This document shows positions 1 through 6,650 of a DNA stretch of 21,738 bases, piece by piece. The stretch is from Opitutia bacterium UBA3151 (GTDB lineage Bacteria; Verrucomicrobiota; Verrucomicrobiia; Opitutales; Seribacteraceae): the NCBI GenBank assembly GCA_002364975.1, contig DEYT01000098.1:6131-27868 (forward strand), in the 5' to 3' direction. The notes under the pieces were generated by a model, which was given only the letters and a program-made list of their open reading frames with translations, made no database searches and was not told the origin of the DNA. The stretch's first letter is position 1; each line of letters starts with the position of its first letter. The position numbers were made by a program, and so were the translations under genes.

Positions 1-72
1 GGGGGGGGGGGGGGGGGGGGAGGGTGGGGGGGGGGGTGGGGGGGTGGGGGGGGGGGGGGGGGGGGGGGGGGG
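1..72. repeat. Poly-G homopolymer at window edge, probable sequencing artefact
   Basis: Positions 1-72 are G except for A at 21 and T at 25, 37 and 45. The run of 27 uninterrupted Gs at 46-72 is implausible in this moderately AT-rich DNA and lies exactly at the sequence edge. Two-colour sequencing chemistry reports loss of signal as G, so this is most likely unremoved poly-G at a contig end. Read on the minus strand it stays in frame with the gene to its right and would encode almost only proline, so a real proline tract is not formally excluded. Confidence 0.85.
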
Positions 73-921
73 CAGATCATCAAGCGAAATTGCATTCTCA
101 CTGCCCGTAGAACCTGAATTTTCATTCAGGACTTGATTATCAGCGGGGACGGAGGAAGCACCTGCATTTTGAAGTGAGGCTGACTGACCAGCTGCAATAT
201 TGGATGAACCTATGACTCGATTAGTTCTGGTTTCTAGCGATTGCCCCGAAGTAGAAACCGCAGGAGTTGGGGAATCGATTCGACCCGTTGAACCAGGAAA
301 AAAAGGACCAGGTACTGTACGCCGAGGTACCGCCCCGGAATAAGCGGGAGAACTTGTCGGTTGGGATTGAGCTGGATTAGGAACGCCCCCAGCATTTGAT
401 CTCTTGTTTACCAACCAACTAGGCAAAGAAGGAGTTGTTTTTGGTCGAGGGGGCATAAACCTTGTTACTTGTTTGGCAGCCCCTGGAGAACCCGACGGCG
501 TCGAGGATTTGTTAGGAGCAATATTGGAAGAAGAGTTATTACCACCTCCTGTTTTGGAATCCATGAGGGATAATGAAAAAGAGCGTCCATCGAAGGAAAT
601 AGTAAGTTTCTCCGTTTCCTGATTAAATTGTTGAATTAAGTAGGAATCGAAGGTTGACTCTGAAATTGCCAACCATTCTGCGTGCCCAGTTTTATTGTTA
701 AAAATACAAAAAAAAGGAACTCCATTTAAAAGATAATAGCCTCGGAATTCGACTTCCTTTTCTGCATTTGATTTTTGGAAGTTCGTTGGCGGAAGAGGCT
801 TGGGGGGCGGAGGAGGCTTTTGTAGAGCTCCAGGGCGTAGAAAGGGATTGGATGAGACAGACCCAAAAAACGGAACGACTGCAAACCCTAGAAGAATCGG
901 GATAATCCAAAAAAGCCTCAT
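1..921 (-). CDS. Proline-rich secreted protein of unknown function, 3' end missing
   Basis: An open frame runs from ATG at 921-919 leftward through the window edge with no stop (at least 283 trusted codons before the poly-G). A GAGG about 10 nt upstream can serve as ribosome binding site. Residues 1-24 form a signal peptide (MRLFWIIPILLGFAVVPFFG). A proline-rich linker follows at about 25-50. Residues 57-120 form a compact, probably beta-rich segment (FRGYYLLNGVPFF, NNKTGHAEWL, ISFDGRSFSLSL). After residue 124 the chain is low-complexity Ser/Thr/Pro/Asn. The middle segment resembles small periplasmic beta-domains that I associate with PVC proteins, with a pattern like 'G..L.D..TG...WL...G....I.F.GR...L.L'; this is recollection, not a database match. 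It lies 48 nt downstream of crcB and may be co-transcribed. The last codons (positions 1-72) are unreliable. Confidence 0.75.
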   Translation of the reverse strand, partial: MRLFWIIPILLGFAVVPFFGSVSSNPFLRPGALQKPPPPPKPLPPTNFQKSNAEKEVEFRGYYLLNGVPFFCIFNNKTGHAEWLAISESTFDSYLIQQFNQETEKLTISFDGRSFSLSLMDSKTGGGNNSSSNIAPNKSSTPSGSPGAAKQVTRFMPPRPKTTPSLPSWLVNKRSNAGGVPNPAQSQPTSSPAYSGAVPRRTVPGPFFPGSTGRIDSPTPAVSTSGQSLETRTNRVIGSSNIAAGQSASLQNAGASSVPADNQVLNENSGSTGSENAISLDDLPPPPPPPPPTPPPPPPPSPPPPPP

Positions 922-969
922 ATTATATCCAACCTCTTACAACTTTCTCTTTTTGGCAAGATACAAGGC

Positions 970-1341
970 TCAAGTCTGTAAAAATGCTAAAAGCCGAAAT
1001 GCTCCGAAAATCGCGAAGAGTGAACCGACCACGCTCAAGGTCGCATAAATCAAACACATCGTCCATTGAGATGCCTTAATAAAATCCATCATCTCCATTC
1101 CAAAAGTAGAGAAGGTAGTAAATCCCCCGCAAACCCCAATGATCCAAAAAGCACGGAAATAATCTGGAGTAGTTGAATTTTCCATAAGTTTTACCAATAC
1201 TCCAATGAAAAAAGCACCGATTAAGTTTACTGCCAATGTGGGCCAGGGAGAAAAACTTATTAAAAAATATGAGATTAAGCCCCGGAGCAAAGATCCGAGT
1301 GCACCTCCGATTGCAACAAGTAGGAAATCAAAAACTCCCAT
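970..1341 (-). CDS. crcB: Fluoride ion channel CrcB/Fluc
   Basis: This 123-residue, four-helix membrane protein has the size and signatures of the Fluc/CrcB family, which exports toxic fluoride as a dual-topology homodimer. Visible motifs are GGALGSLLR at 12-20, the conserved Asn in LAVNLIGAFFIG (N39), and GVCGGFTTFSTF at 69-80, the helix-break region that carries the sodium site and the phenylalanine track in characterised members. ATG at 1341-1339 gives a full-length protein. It starts 17 nt after infC, so it is probably read through from infC. There is no room for, and no sign of, a fluoride riboswitch in front of it. Only one crcB copy is present here, consistent with a homodimer. Confidence 0.93.
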   Translation of the reverse strand: MGVFDFLLVAIGGALGSLLRGLISYFLISFSPWPTLAVNLIGAFFIGVLVKLMENSTTPDYFRAFWIIGVCGGFTTFSTFGMEMMDFIKASQWTMCLIYATLSVVGSLFAIFGAFRLLAFLQT

Positions 1342-1358
1342 GAAAAAATAGAGTACAC

Positions 1359-2021
1359 CTAGGAAGAGATAGCTTCGGCACCTTCTGCATTTTCTTCAGA
1401 AAAGTCTTCGTCGCTTTCTTCTTCAGTATCTTCGACTTCCGCTTCTTCTTCGGAATTGTAACGTAAAACTCTTTGGTTTTGTGGAAGCGGAGAAAGATTC
1501 ACAATAATAAAGCGACCACTGAGCTTGGGTGTGTCATCTGCCTTACCAACTCCGGATAAATCCTTAATAGCCTGCTTTACCAAATTCATACCAAGGTCAA
1601 TATGTTCCATTTCTCTTCCCCGGAACATCAGGGTAATTTTCAACTTATTTCCTTGATGTAAAAACTTTTCCGAACGCCTAAGTTTCGTGACATAATCGTG
1701 TTCCTCAATCCGTGGGCGAAATTTTGCCTCTTTCACACGTTTTGCAGTCTTCTCTTTATTTCTTTTATTTTTACTGAGTTCGTACTTATATTTTCCAAAT
1801 TCCAAAATTCTGCAAACGGGAGGATTTGCAGAAGATGCAACTTCAACCAAATCCAAGCCAAGAGACTTTGCGATTTTGAGTGCTTCTTCCGGGGGCATTA
1901 CCCCAAGCATTTCTCCATCTGAACCAATAACTCTAACTTCACGAGCACGAATCTTATCGTTTTTTCTTATGAAGTTACGGTTATTGTGCCGTTTCTTATT
2001 ACCACTTGGTTTCTTTACCAT
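1359..2021 (-). CDS. infC: Translation initiation factor IF-3 with acidic C-terminal tail
   Basis: IF-3 binds the 30S subunit, keeps it apart from 50S and checks the start codon-tRNA pairing. The N-terminal domain begins at about residue 18 (IRKNDKIRAREVRVIGSDG) and contains DLVEVASSANPPVCRI; a lysine-rich linker helix follows (KNKRNKEKTAKRVKEAKF). The C-terminal domain has RPRIEEHDY, KITLMFRGREMEH and ends near LSPLPQNQ. The 220-residue length exceeds the usual ~175-180 because of a strongly acidic tail at about 188-220 (EEEAEVEDTEEESDEDFSEE). The chosen start is ATG at 2021, not the AUU typical of enterobacterial infC, so AUU-based autoregulation is not visible. rpmI and rplT, its usual downstream partners, are absent; crcB follows after 17 nt. 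A 106-nt leader region separates it from the Fe-S carrier gene. Confidence 0.96.
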   Translation of the reverse strand: MVKKPSGNKKRHNNRNFIRKNDKIRAREVRVIGSDGEMLGVMPPEEALKIAKSLGLDLVEVASSANPPVCRILEFGKYKYELSKNKRNKEKTAKRVKEAKFRPRIEEHDYVTKLRRSEKFLHQGNKLKITLMFRGREMEHIDLGMNLVKQAIKDLSGVGKADDTPKLSGRFIIVNLSPLPQNQRVLRYNSEEEAEVEDTEEESDEDFSEENAEGAEAISS

Positions 2022-2071
2022 GTGGTTATCTGAATATTCTGTTGTAAATCAATTGGCTCAATAATTAAATC

Positions 2072-2105
2072 CTTACAAGATCAACATATATCATATGCTT
2101 GCAAG
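2072..2105 (-). other. Inverted repeat in the erpA-infC gap, possible infC leader structure
   Basis: In the 106-nt gap before infC, the minus strand carries CTTGCAAG and CTTGTAAG 18 nt apart. They can pair over 8 bp with one G-U wobble, and the loop holds CATAT/ATATG, which can itself pair. No U-run follows, so it is not a good intrinsic terminator for the upstream gene. A leader hairpin or a protein-binding palindrome (GCTTGCAAGC is fully self-complementary) is possible. Confidence 0.3.
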
Positions 2106-2127
2106 CCTTAATTTCTGCTTATTCGAT

Positions 2128-2499
2128 TTATAAATTAAAACTTTCTCCGCAACTACAACTTGCCTTGGCATTTGGGTTTGAAAATTTAAAGCCCCCAGCT
2201 ACCAATTTGTCAGAATAGTCTAAAGTTGTTCCACGCAGATACAAAGTAGTCTTCGAATCAACAAGAACCTGCACACCTGCCGAGGATACTAAAATATCAC
2301 CCTCTTTTCCATCCTCGACAAATTTCATTTTGTAAGAAAGTCCATTACAACCCCCTCCGGTAATGCGAATACGAAGAAAATTACCCTGATTTTCTCTCTG
2401 CTGCAACTCATCAATTTTTCTTGCGGCGTTCGGGGTAACGCGAACAAGATTTTCATTACCTACTCGGTAAAGCATCTGGTCTTCTACATTCAAATTCAT
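2128..2499 (-). CDS. A-type iron-sulfur cluster carrier (HesB/IscA/ErpA family)
   Basis: This 123-residue protein carries the three conserved cysteines of A-type carriers: C51 in TGGGCNGLSYKM, and C115 and C117 in the terminal CSCGES. These bind a [2Fe-2S] or [4Fe-4S] cluster for delivery to cytoplasmic apoproteins. The core starts at about residue 19 (VRVTPNAARKI), so the first ~17 residues are an N-terminal extension. A start at Met9 is a possible alternative to the ATG at 2499. The gene begins 2 nt after the lpxA stop, so translation is probably coupled. No isc or suf genes are adjacent, so ErpA, IscA and SufA types cannot be told apart from context; no symbol is given for that reason. Confidence 0.9.
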   Translation of the reverse strand: MNLNVEDQMLYRVGNENLVRVTPNAARKIDELQQRENQGNFLRIRITGGGCNGLSYKMKFVEDGKEGDILVSSAGVQVLVDSKTTLYLRGTTLDYSDKLVAGGFKFSNPNAKASCSCGESFNL

Positions 2500-2501
2500 T
2501 T

Positions 2502-3326
2502 TTAGAAGTCTTCTTTGGTGACTTTATTTTTGCTCAAATTACGACTTCTGGCAAAATTTCGATCTCCCGAAAGAAAGAACTTAGTGAAATTTAGTCCTAA
2601 TTCAGTCTTCGGAGCAGAGGAGGATTCCAAGAGTTCTTCAGCCCTGCCCTTCAAATTGCCAGGTTTGGAAAGAAAGTGGCGATATAAATTCTTAAGTTCT
2701 GCTATCTCCTCTCTTTTTGCTCCCCTTCTTTTTAGTCCAACCAGATTTAGTCCACTGGCAAGATTCCTCCCAGCAACCGTAATTTGAGGTGGCACATCCG
2801 CTGAAATTTCAGCCAAACCTCCCAGCATGGCTCCGTCTCCAACCCGCACAAATTGATGTATAGCGGCACCTCCGCCAATAAATACTTCGTGACCTAGCTC
2901 CACATGCCCCGCAATAAGAGCTCCATTTGCCACAATCACAGAATGCCCCATTTTGCAGTCATGAGCTACATGAGAATTACCCATCAAAAAACAATGATCT
3001 CCAACGATCGTATTTTTTTCTTCATGAATCGACCGATGTATGGTAACTCCCTCCCGAATTCGAACCGAATCTCCAATGTCAACAAAGGATACCGTATTGG
3101 GGTCAAATGAAAGATGCTGAGGTAAACCACCGACTACCGAAAAGTGCCCAATAATACAGGATTTTCCGATACTTGTACCACTCTTGATGATTGCATGGGC
3201 TTCCACCTTGCTACTCTTACCTATAGTGGTTCCTTCTTCGACAATGGCATAGGGCTCGACCAAAACCTCATCGTCTAATTGAGATTTAGGATCAACCAGA
3301 GCAGTTGGATGAATTTCAACAGTCAT
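2502..3326 (-). CDS. lpxA: UDP-N-acetylglucosamine O-acyltransferase LpxA
   Basis: LpxA catalyses the first step of lipid A synthesis, transferring a 3-hydroxyacyl chain from ACP to UDP-GlcNAc in the cytoplasm. Residues ~1-185 are left-handed beta-helix hexapeptide repeats (for example IGKSSKVEAHAIIKSGTSIG). The family signature GNSHVAHDCKMG at 116-127 holds the expected catalytic base H122 (E. coli H125). The GGAAIHQFVRVGDGAMLGG segment and RNLASGLNLVGLKRRG fit LpxA better than LpxD. The helical C-terminal domain follows from about residue 190. The length of 274 is close to the usual ~262. It sits between an unknown gene (5 nt upstream) and the Fe-S carrier (2 nt downstream), away from the usual lpxD-fabZ-lpxB company. 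Confidence 0.96.
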   Translation of the reverse strand: MTVEIHPTALVDPKSQLDDEVLVEPYAIVEEGTTIGKSSKVEAHAIIKSGTSIGKSCIIGHFSVVGGLPQHLSFDPNTVSFVDIGDSVRIREGVTIHRSIHEEKNTIVGDHCFLMGNSHVAHDCKMGHSVIVANGALIAGHVELGHEVFIGGGAAIHQFVRVGDGAMLGGLAEISADVPPQITVAGRNLASGLNLVGLKRRGAKREEIAELKNLYRHFLSKPGNLKGRAEELLESSSAPKTELGLNFTKFFLSGDRNFARSRNLSKNKVTKEDF

Positions 3327-3331
3327 ATTTA

Positions 3332-3940
3332 CTAATCTTTAAACATATCAAGCTGTGGCTCTTTTACGAGATCATAAGCTTTTAACAATTTAAGCATATG
3401 GAAAACACCTTGATTTAGAAAAGAATGAGAAGGAGAGGTTTGCCTGAGTAAGTTTTCTAAAATGGACCGGAGAGTCAAAACCCCATCCACCCCAGCAGAT
3501 TTCAGAGAATCAGTAAGAATTTTAATCTTTTGCTCGTTTCGAGGAAAGCTCGGTATTATCAATAAACGCAAAAAATCTCCCATTCCACTTTCTGCAAGGA
3601 ATGGGCTGGGTTGAAAACCAATCGACAATCTTTCTGAAACCGCTTCATTCTTGAAAAACTTGGATAACCGAGTGTCACTACTTAGGCAATCATTGGAAAA
3701 GGTCGTATTATCCCATCCAAGGAGTGAAACCAAAGCGGATCGAATGTTTGACAAGTCACCAGTGAAAATCCTAAAGCTTAATTTTTCTGTATTTTCAGAT
3801 TTCGTGGGGTTAAAAACCGCAATAGTTGGAAGAGGCGAAAATTTTTTCTTTCCTGTCTCTGGCTGAGACTCTCCCGCTTGTCTAACCAAAAATCCATTGC
3901 TCTCAAAATAGGCCTCGATCACTTTTCTTTCGATACTCAT
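3332..3940 (-). CDS. Conserved-looking hypothetical protein, unknown function
   Basis: I do not recognise this 202-residue protein. It has no signal peptide or membrane segment, so it is probably cytoplasmic. The N-terminus (MSIERKVIEAYFESNGFLVR) looks like a helix plus strand. The middle is mixed alpha/beta (FRIFTGDLSNIRSALVSLLGW, DFLRLLIIPSFPRNEQK). The C-terminal third is helical (GVDGVLTLRSILENLLRQT; FHMLKLLKAYDLVKEP). It is packed between aroB (12 nt upstream) and lpxA (5 nt downstream), so it is almost certainly co-transcribed and translated with housekeeping genes. The N-terminus faintly recalls restriction-endonuclease-fold openings ('IEAYFESNGF'), but no catalytic motif is evident. 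Confidence 0.8.
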   Translation of the reverse strand: MSIERKVIEAYFESNGFLVRQAGESQPETGKKKFSPLPTIAVFNPTKSENTEKLSFRIFTGDLSNIRSALVSLLGWDNTTFSNDCLSSDTRLSKFFKNEAVSERLSIGFQPSPFLAESGMGDFLRLLIIPSFPRNEQKIKILTDSLKSAGVDGVLTLRSILENLLRQTSPSHSFLNQGVFHMLKLLKAYDLVKEPQLDMFKD

Positions 3941-3952
3941 CGAGAGAAAGAA

Positions 3953-5059
3953 TTATGAAGCTCCCACGCTCGCCCAAACCTCTTCAATTTTGCAGACTTC
4001 ACTGATTTCTTCCACAAAAGCGTCTCCGATCTCTTTCATCATCACAAAGCGCAACTTTCCGTGAGAAACCTTCTTATCAGAAAGCATCTTCTCCATGAGG
4101 GTCGAGATGGACAAGGAATGCTTTAATGCAGTAGGCAAACCGTAAGAACTCAAGATGTCTACTAGCATACTCTCCGGATCTTCCATGCAAAAGCCTTGAG
4201 ACTTAGAAAGGCGTAAAGCACAAAGTAAGCCGATGCTAACTGCCTCTCCGTGCAAATAATCACCATAACCTGCAACGGCTTCTATGGCATGAGCGAAAGT
4301 GTGCCCAAGATTCAGTAAAGCTCGGCCTCCCCCGTCCGATGCCATCTCTCTCTCATCTGCTTGTACAAGGCGAGCTTTCTCGATGCAGCAAGTTCGTATA
4401 AGCTTGAGTAAACTAGGGGAATCATAAGAGAGAGGCTTGGTTTGACTGGCTATTTTTTCGTACAGGGTGCGATTACCTATCATTCCGTACTTGATTACCT
4501 CTGCCATACCAGCAGCGAATTCCCTAGATGACAAAGTAGATAAGACCTTCAAATCCATGAAGACTCCCTTTGGTTGATGAAAAGAGCCTACCAAATTTTT
4601 GCCTGCCTTCAGATTGATTCCAGTTTTTCCTCCCACTGAACTATCCACCATGGAAAGAAGGGTTGTAGGGACTTGATAAAGGGATATGCCTCTCATAAAA
4701 GATGCAGCCGCGAAACCAGCTAAGTCTCCAATTACCCCACCTCCAATCGCAAATAAGGAACTTGATCGATCTAACTTTTGGCTGGCAAGAAAATCCCAAA
4801 TCTGAATCAGGTGATTGGAAGATTTTGTTTTCTCACCGGAAGGCAAAGACAAATGGGGAATGGAATTATAAATTTCTCTCAAGAATTCAGGATTGGCTTT
4901 ACGCATGCCATCATCCACGACTGCAACAACCTTGGTACCCGTTTCGATCAACTCATCGCTTTTTTGAAGGATAATCGCTTTTAAATCATGGCCAATTTCA
5001 AGCGGGTAACTTCTTTCTTCAAGGAAAACTTCAAATCGACTGCTTTCTTGTTGATTCAT
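3953..5059 (-). CDS. aroB: 3-dehydroquinate synthase
   Basis: AroB converts DAHP to 3-dehydroquinate, step two of the shikimate pathway, using NAD+ and a divalent metal. The 368-residue length is normal. The nucleotide-binding signature AIGGGVIGDLAGFAAASF starts near residue 104, followed by the active-site stretch VDSSVGGKTGINLKAGKN (138-155). Metal ligands match E187 (AEVIKYG), H253 (NLGHTFAHAIE) and H270 (LHGEAVSIG); the 17-residue spacing between the two histidines equals that in E. coli. ATG at 5059 follows ftsY by 22 nt, and an unknown gene follows after 12 nt, so this is part of the same minus-strand transcription unit. Nothing unusual is seen. Confidence 0.97.
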   Translation of the reverse strand: MNQQESSRFEVFLEERSYPLEIGHDLKAIILQKSDELIETGTKVVAVVDDGMRKANPEFLREIYNSIPHLSLPSGEKTKSSNHLIQIWDFLASQKLDRSSSLFAIGGGVIGDLAGFAAASFMRGISLYQVPTTLLSMVDSSVGGKTGINLKAGKNLVGSFHQPKGVFMDLKVLSTLSSREFAAGMAEVIKYGMIGNRTLYEKIASQTKPLSYDSPSLLKLIRTCCIEKARLVQADEREMASDGGGRALLNLGHTFAHAIEAVAGYGDYLHGEAVSIGLLCALRLSKSQGFCMEDPESMLVDILSSYGLPTALKHSLSISTLMEKMLSDKKVSHGKLRFVMMKEIGDAFVEEISEVCKIEEVWASVGAS

Positions 5060-5081
5060 AAGCTTGGACCAGCAATACCAA

Positions 5082-6014
5082 CTAGGCGGCTACAGACTCG
5101 CCTTGGGGTAAAATAGATTCCAAATAGTATTCGATCAAAAAAGGTTGCAAGTCATCTGGAGATTCACCCAATCCTAGGTAGTAGATAGGAAGTTTGAGCT
5201 CTCGATAAATCGCGACCAACACACCGCCTTTTGAAGAACCGTCCAGTTTGGTTACTACTAAACCGGTCAAACCGAATTTTTCATTAAAAACTTTCGCCTG
5301 CTCCAAGCCATTGGTACCAGTAGACCCATCGACAACAAGCCAGGAATGATGCGGGGCAAGTTCATCTTTTTTTCCTAGTACTCTCTTCATTTTAAAAAGT
5401 TCATCCATTAAATTGTCTTTAACATGCAATCTCCCAGCAGTATCGATAATCACCAGATCACTGGAGCGTGCTGCAGCAGCTGTGTAGGCATCAAATGCTA
5501 CCGCTGCTGAGTCTGCTCCGTGATGACCAAAAACACATTCCAACTTCAATCGTTCCGACCACGCACGAAGTTGCTCGGTAGCAGCAGCTCTAAAAGTATC
5601 ACAAGCTCCCAATAAAACCTTTTTGCCATTTGCCTGTAATAGGTGGCCTAACTTCGCACAAGTCGTAGTTTTTCCCGCCCCATTCACCCCGATCATACAC
5701 AATACCTCCGGATTCCCATTTCCAGCGATCTCAAACTTGCCCTCTGCTCCTTTAAGGTTTCGAAACAGTACTTCACGAGCTACCGCCGCAGCATCTTTGC
5801 CTTTAAAATTTTTATCTTTTCGAAAAGCATTCTCTATTTCGGACAAGATTTCTTCGGTGGTCTCTAGCCCAAAATCAGCGGCAAAAAAGGCCTCCTCGAG
5901 TTGAGCCAAATCATCGGCATCAAGCTTGTCTCGTCCAGTAATACGCAACAAAGTGCCCTGCAAAGCACCTGCTCCTTGTTGAAAACCTTTTTTAAATTTT
6001 GAAAATATTCCCAT
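5082..6014 (-). CDS. ftsY: Signal recognition particle receptor FtsY
   Basis: FtsY is the membrane-associated GTPase that receives ribosome-nascent chain-SRP complexes. This 310-residue version is an NG-domain protein with only a short N-terminal amphipathic segment (MGIFSKFKKGFQQGAGALQG) and no acidic A domain of the E. coli type. The N domain covers ~25-90. GTPase motifs are G1 GVNGAGKTT (109-117), DTFRAAATEQL (139-149, FtsY insertion region), G3 DTAGR (191-195), G4 TKLD (255-258) and the closing GLGESPDDLQPF. The motif order and the DTFRAAA element separate it from Ffh (no M domain). ATG at 6014 has no clear Shine-Dalgarno. A cysteine-rich secreted protein gene ends 28 nt upstream. Confidence 0.97.
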   Translation of the reverse strand: MGIFSKFKKGFQQGAGALQGTLLRITGRDKLDADDLAQLEEAFFAADFGLETTEEILSEIENAFRKDKNFKGKDAAAVAREVLFRNLKGAEGKFEIAGNGNPEVLCMIGVNGAGKTTTCAKLGHLLQANGKKVLLGACDTFRAAATEQLRAWSERLKLECVFGHHGADSAAVAFDAYTAAAARSSDLVIIDTAGRLHVKDNLMDELFKMKRVLGKKDELAPHHSWLVVDGSTGTNGLEQAKVFNEKFGLTGLVVTKLDGSSKGGVLVAIYRELKLPIYYLGLGESPDDLQPFLIEYYLESILPQGESVAA

Positions 6015-6042
6015 GGTGAAGATCTGTAAAAACTAGGTTTCC

Positions 6043-6630
6043 TTATATGGCAACCTTTGGTTGGATCAGTAATGTGCAACAACAATACTCAAGCATTTGT
6101 TCGGTGCAACAGTCCTTTATCATAAAGCGTTGAACGGTAAGCATGATCAATCGATCTCTTAATTCCCAGGTATCGGTGACTAAACCTCCCATATCATCGA
6201 GCGGAATTTGATCATTGGTTGGAAACCCAATGGATTTTTGAGCCTTTCCATATTTATCAGTTACTTTATTCCTTAATTGTTTCCATTCAGGTCGGACAAC
6301 ATCTTCATAAAAAAAATCCTGCCATCCTCTTTGTCCCTCAATCAAACATAATTTCAGTTCATCATTCACTATTTTGCAGACCAATTGGTAACGAATGCCA
6401 TCCCACTTAATGGTACATCGAACCAGTCCCTTGTCTCTTTCTTCATAGATTTGAACAAATCCACCAGCTCTAAGTTTTTTCATTACGACTTCTTTTGAAT
6501 CGCCCTTCTTTAGATCCGCGTAAATGAATAAATCACCTTCCCTGGGCAAATCGGGAGAATCCCCAATGGCCCAAAAAAAGGGGAAGAAAAGGAGGAAGGA
6601 AATGAGCCCTTTGGGGAGGCAAAACATCAT
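6043..6630 (-). CDS. Cysteine-rich secreted protein of unknown function
   Basis: A longer frame opens at 6747, but I choose the ATG at 6630 (a second ATG lies at 6627). This removes overlap with the upstream gene and places a signal peptide (LISFLLFFPFFWA) at the N-terminus; the product is 195 residues. The mature part looks like a mixed beta/alpha domain (GDLFIYADLKKGDSKEVVMK, IYEERDKGLVRCTIKWDGI, then WQDFFYEDVVRPEWKQLRNK). Eight cysteines follow the signal peptide, five of them near the end: C174, C175 and C183-C185 (DCCTEQMLEYCCCTLL). This suggests disulfides or metal/heme binding after export, but no CxxCH motif is present. It starts 20 nt after a squalene-cyclase-repeat gene and probably belongs with it. 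I do not recognise the family. Confidence 0.75.
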   Translation of the reverse strand: MMFCLPKGLISFLLFFPFFWAIGDSPDLPREGDLFIYADLKKGDSKEVVMKKLRAGGFVQIYEERDKGLVRCTIKWDGIRYQLVCKIVNDELKLCLIEGQRGWQDFFYEDVVRPEWKQLRNKVTDKYGKAQKSIGFPTNDQIPLDDMGGLVTDTWELRDRLIMLTVQRFMIKDCCTEQMLEYCCCTLLIQPKVAI

Positions 6631-6650
6631 CGATAAGCAAGAATTATAAT

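Noticed and set aside
1342..1358. A fluoride riboswitch upstream of crcB.
   Set aside because: Only 17 nt separate infC and crcB, too short for the riboswitch fold, and no matching sequence is seen in the infC 3' end.
6051..6063. CAACC-TTT-GGTTG hairpin as a terminator before ftsY.
   Set aside because: The stem is only 5 bp, lies within codons at the end of the Cys-rich gene, and has no U-run after it on the minus strand.
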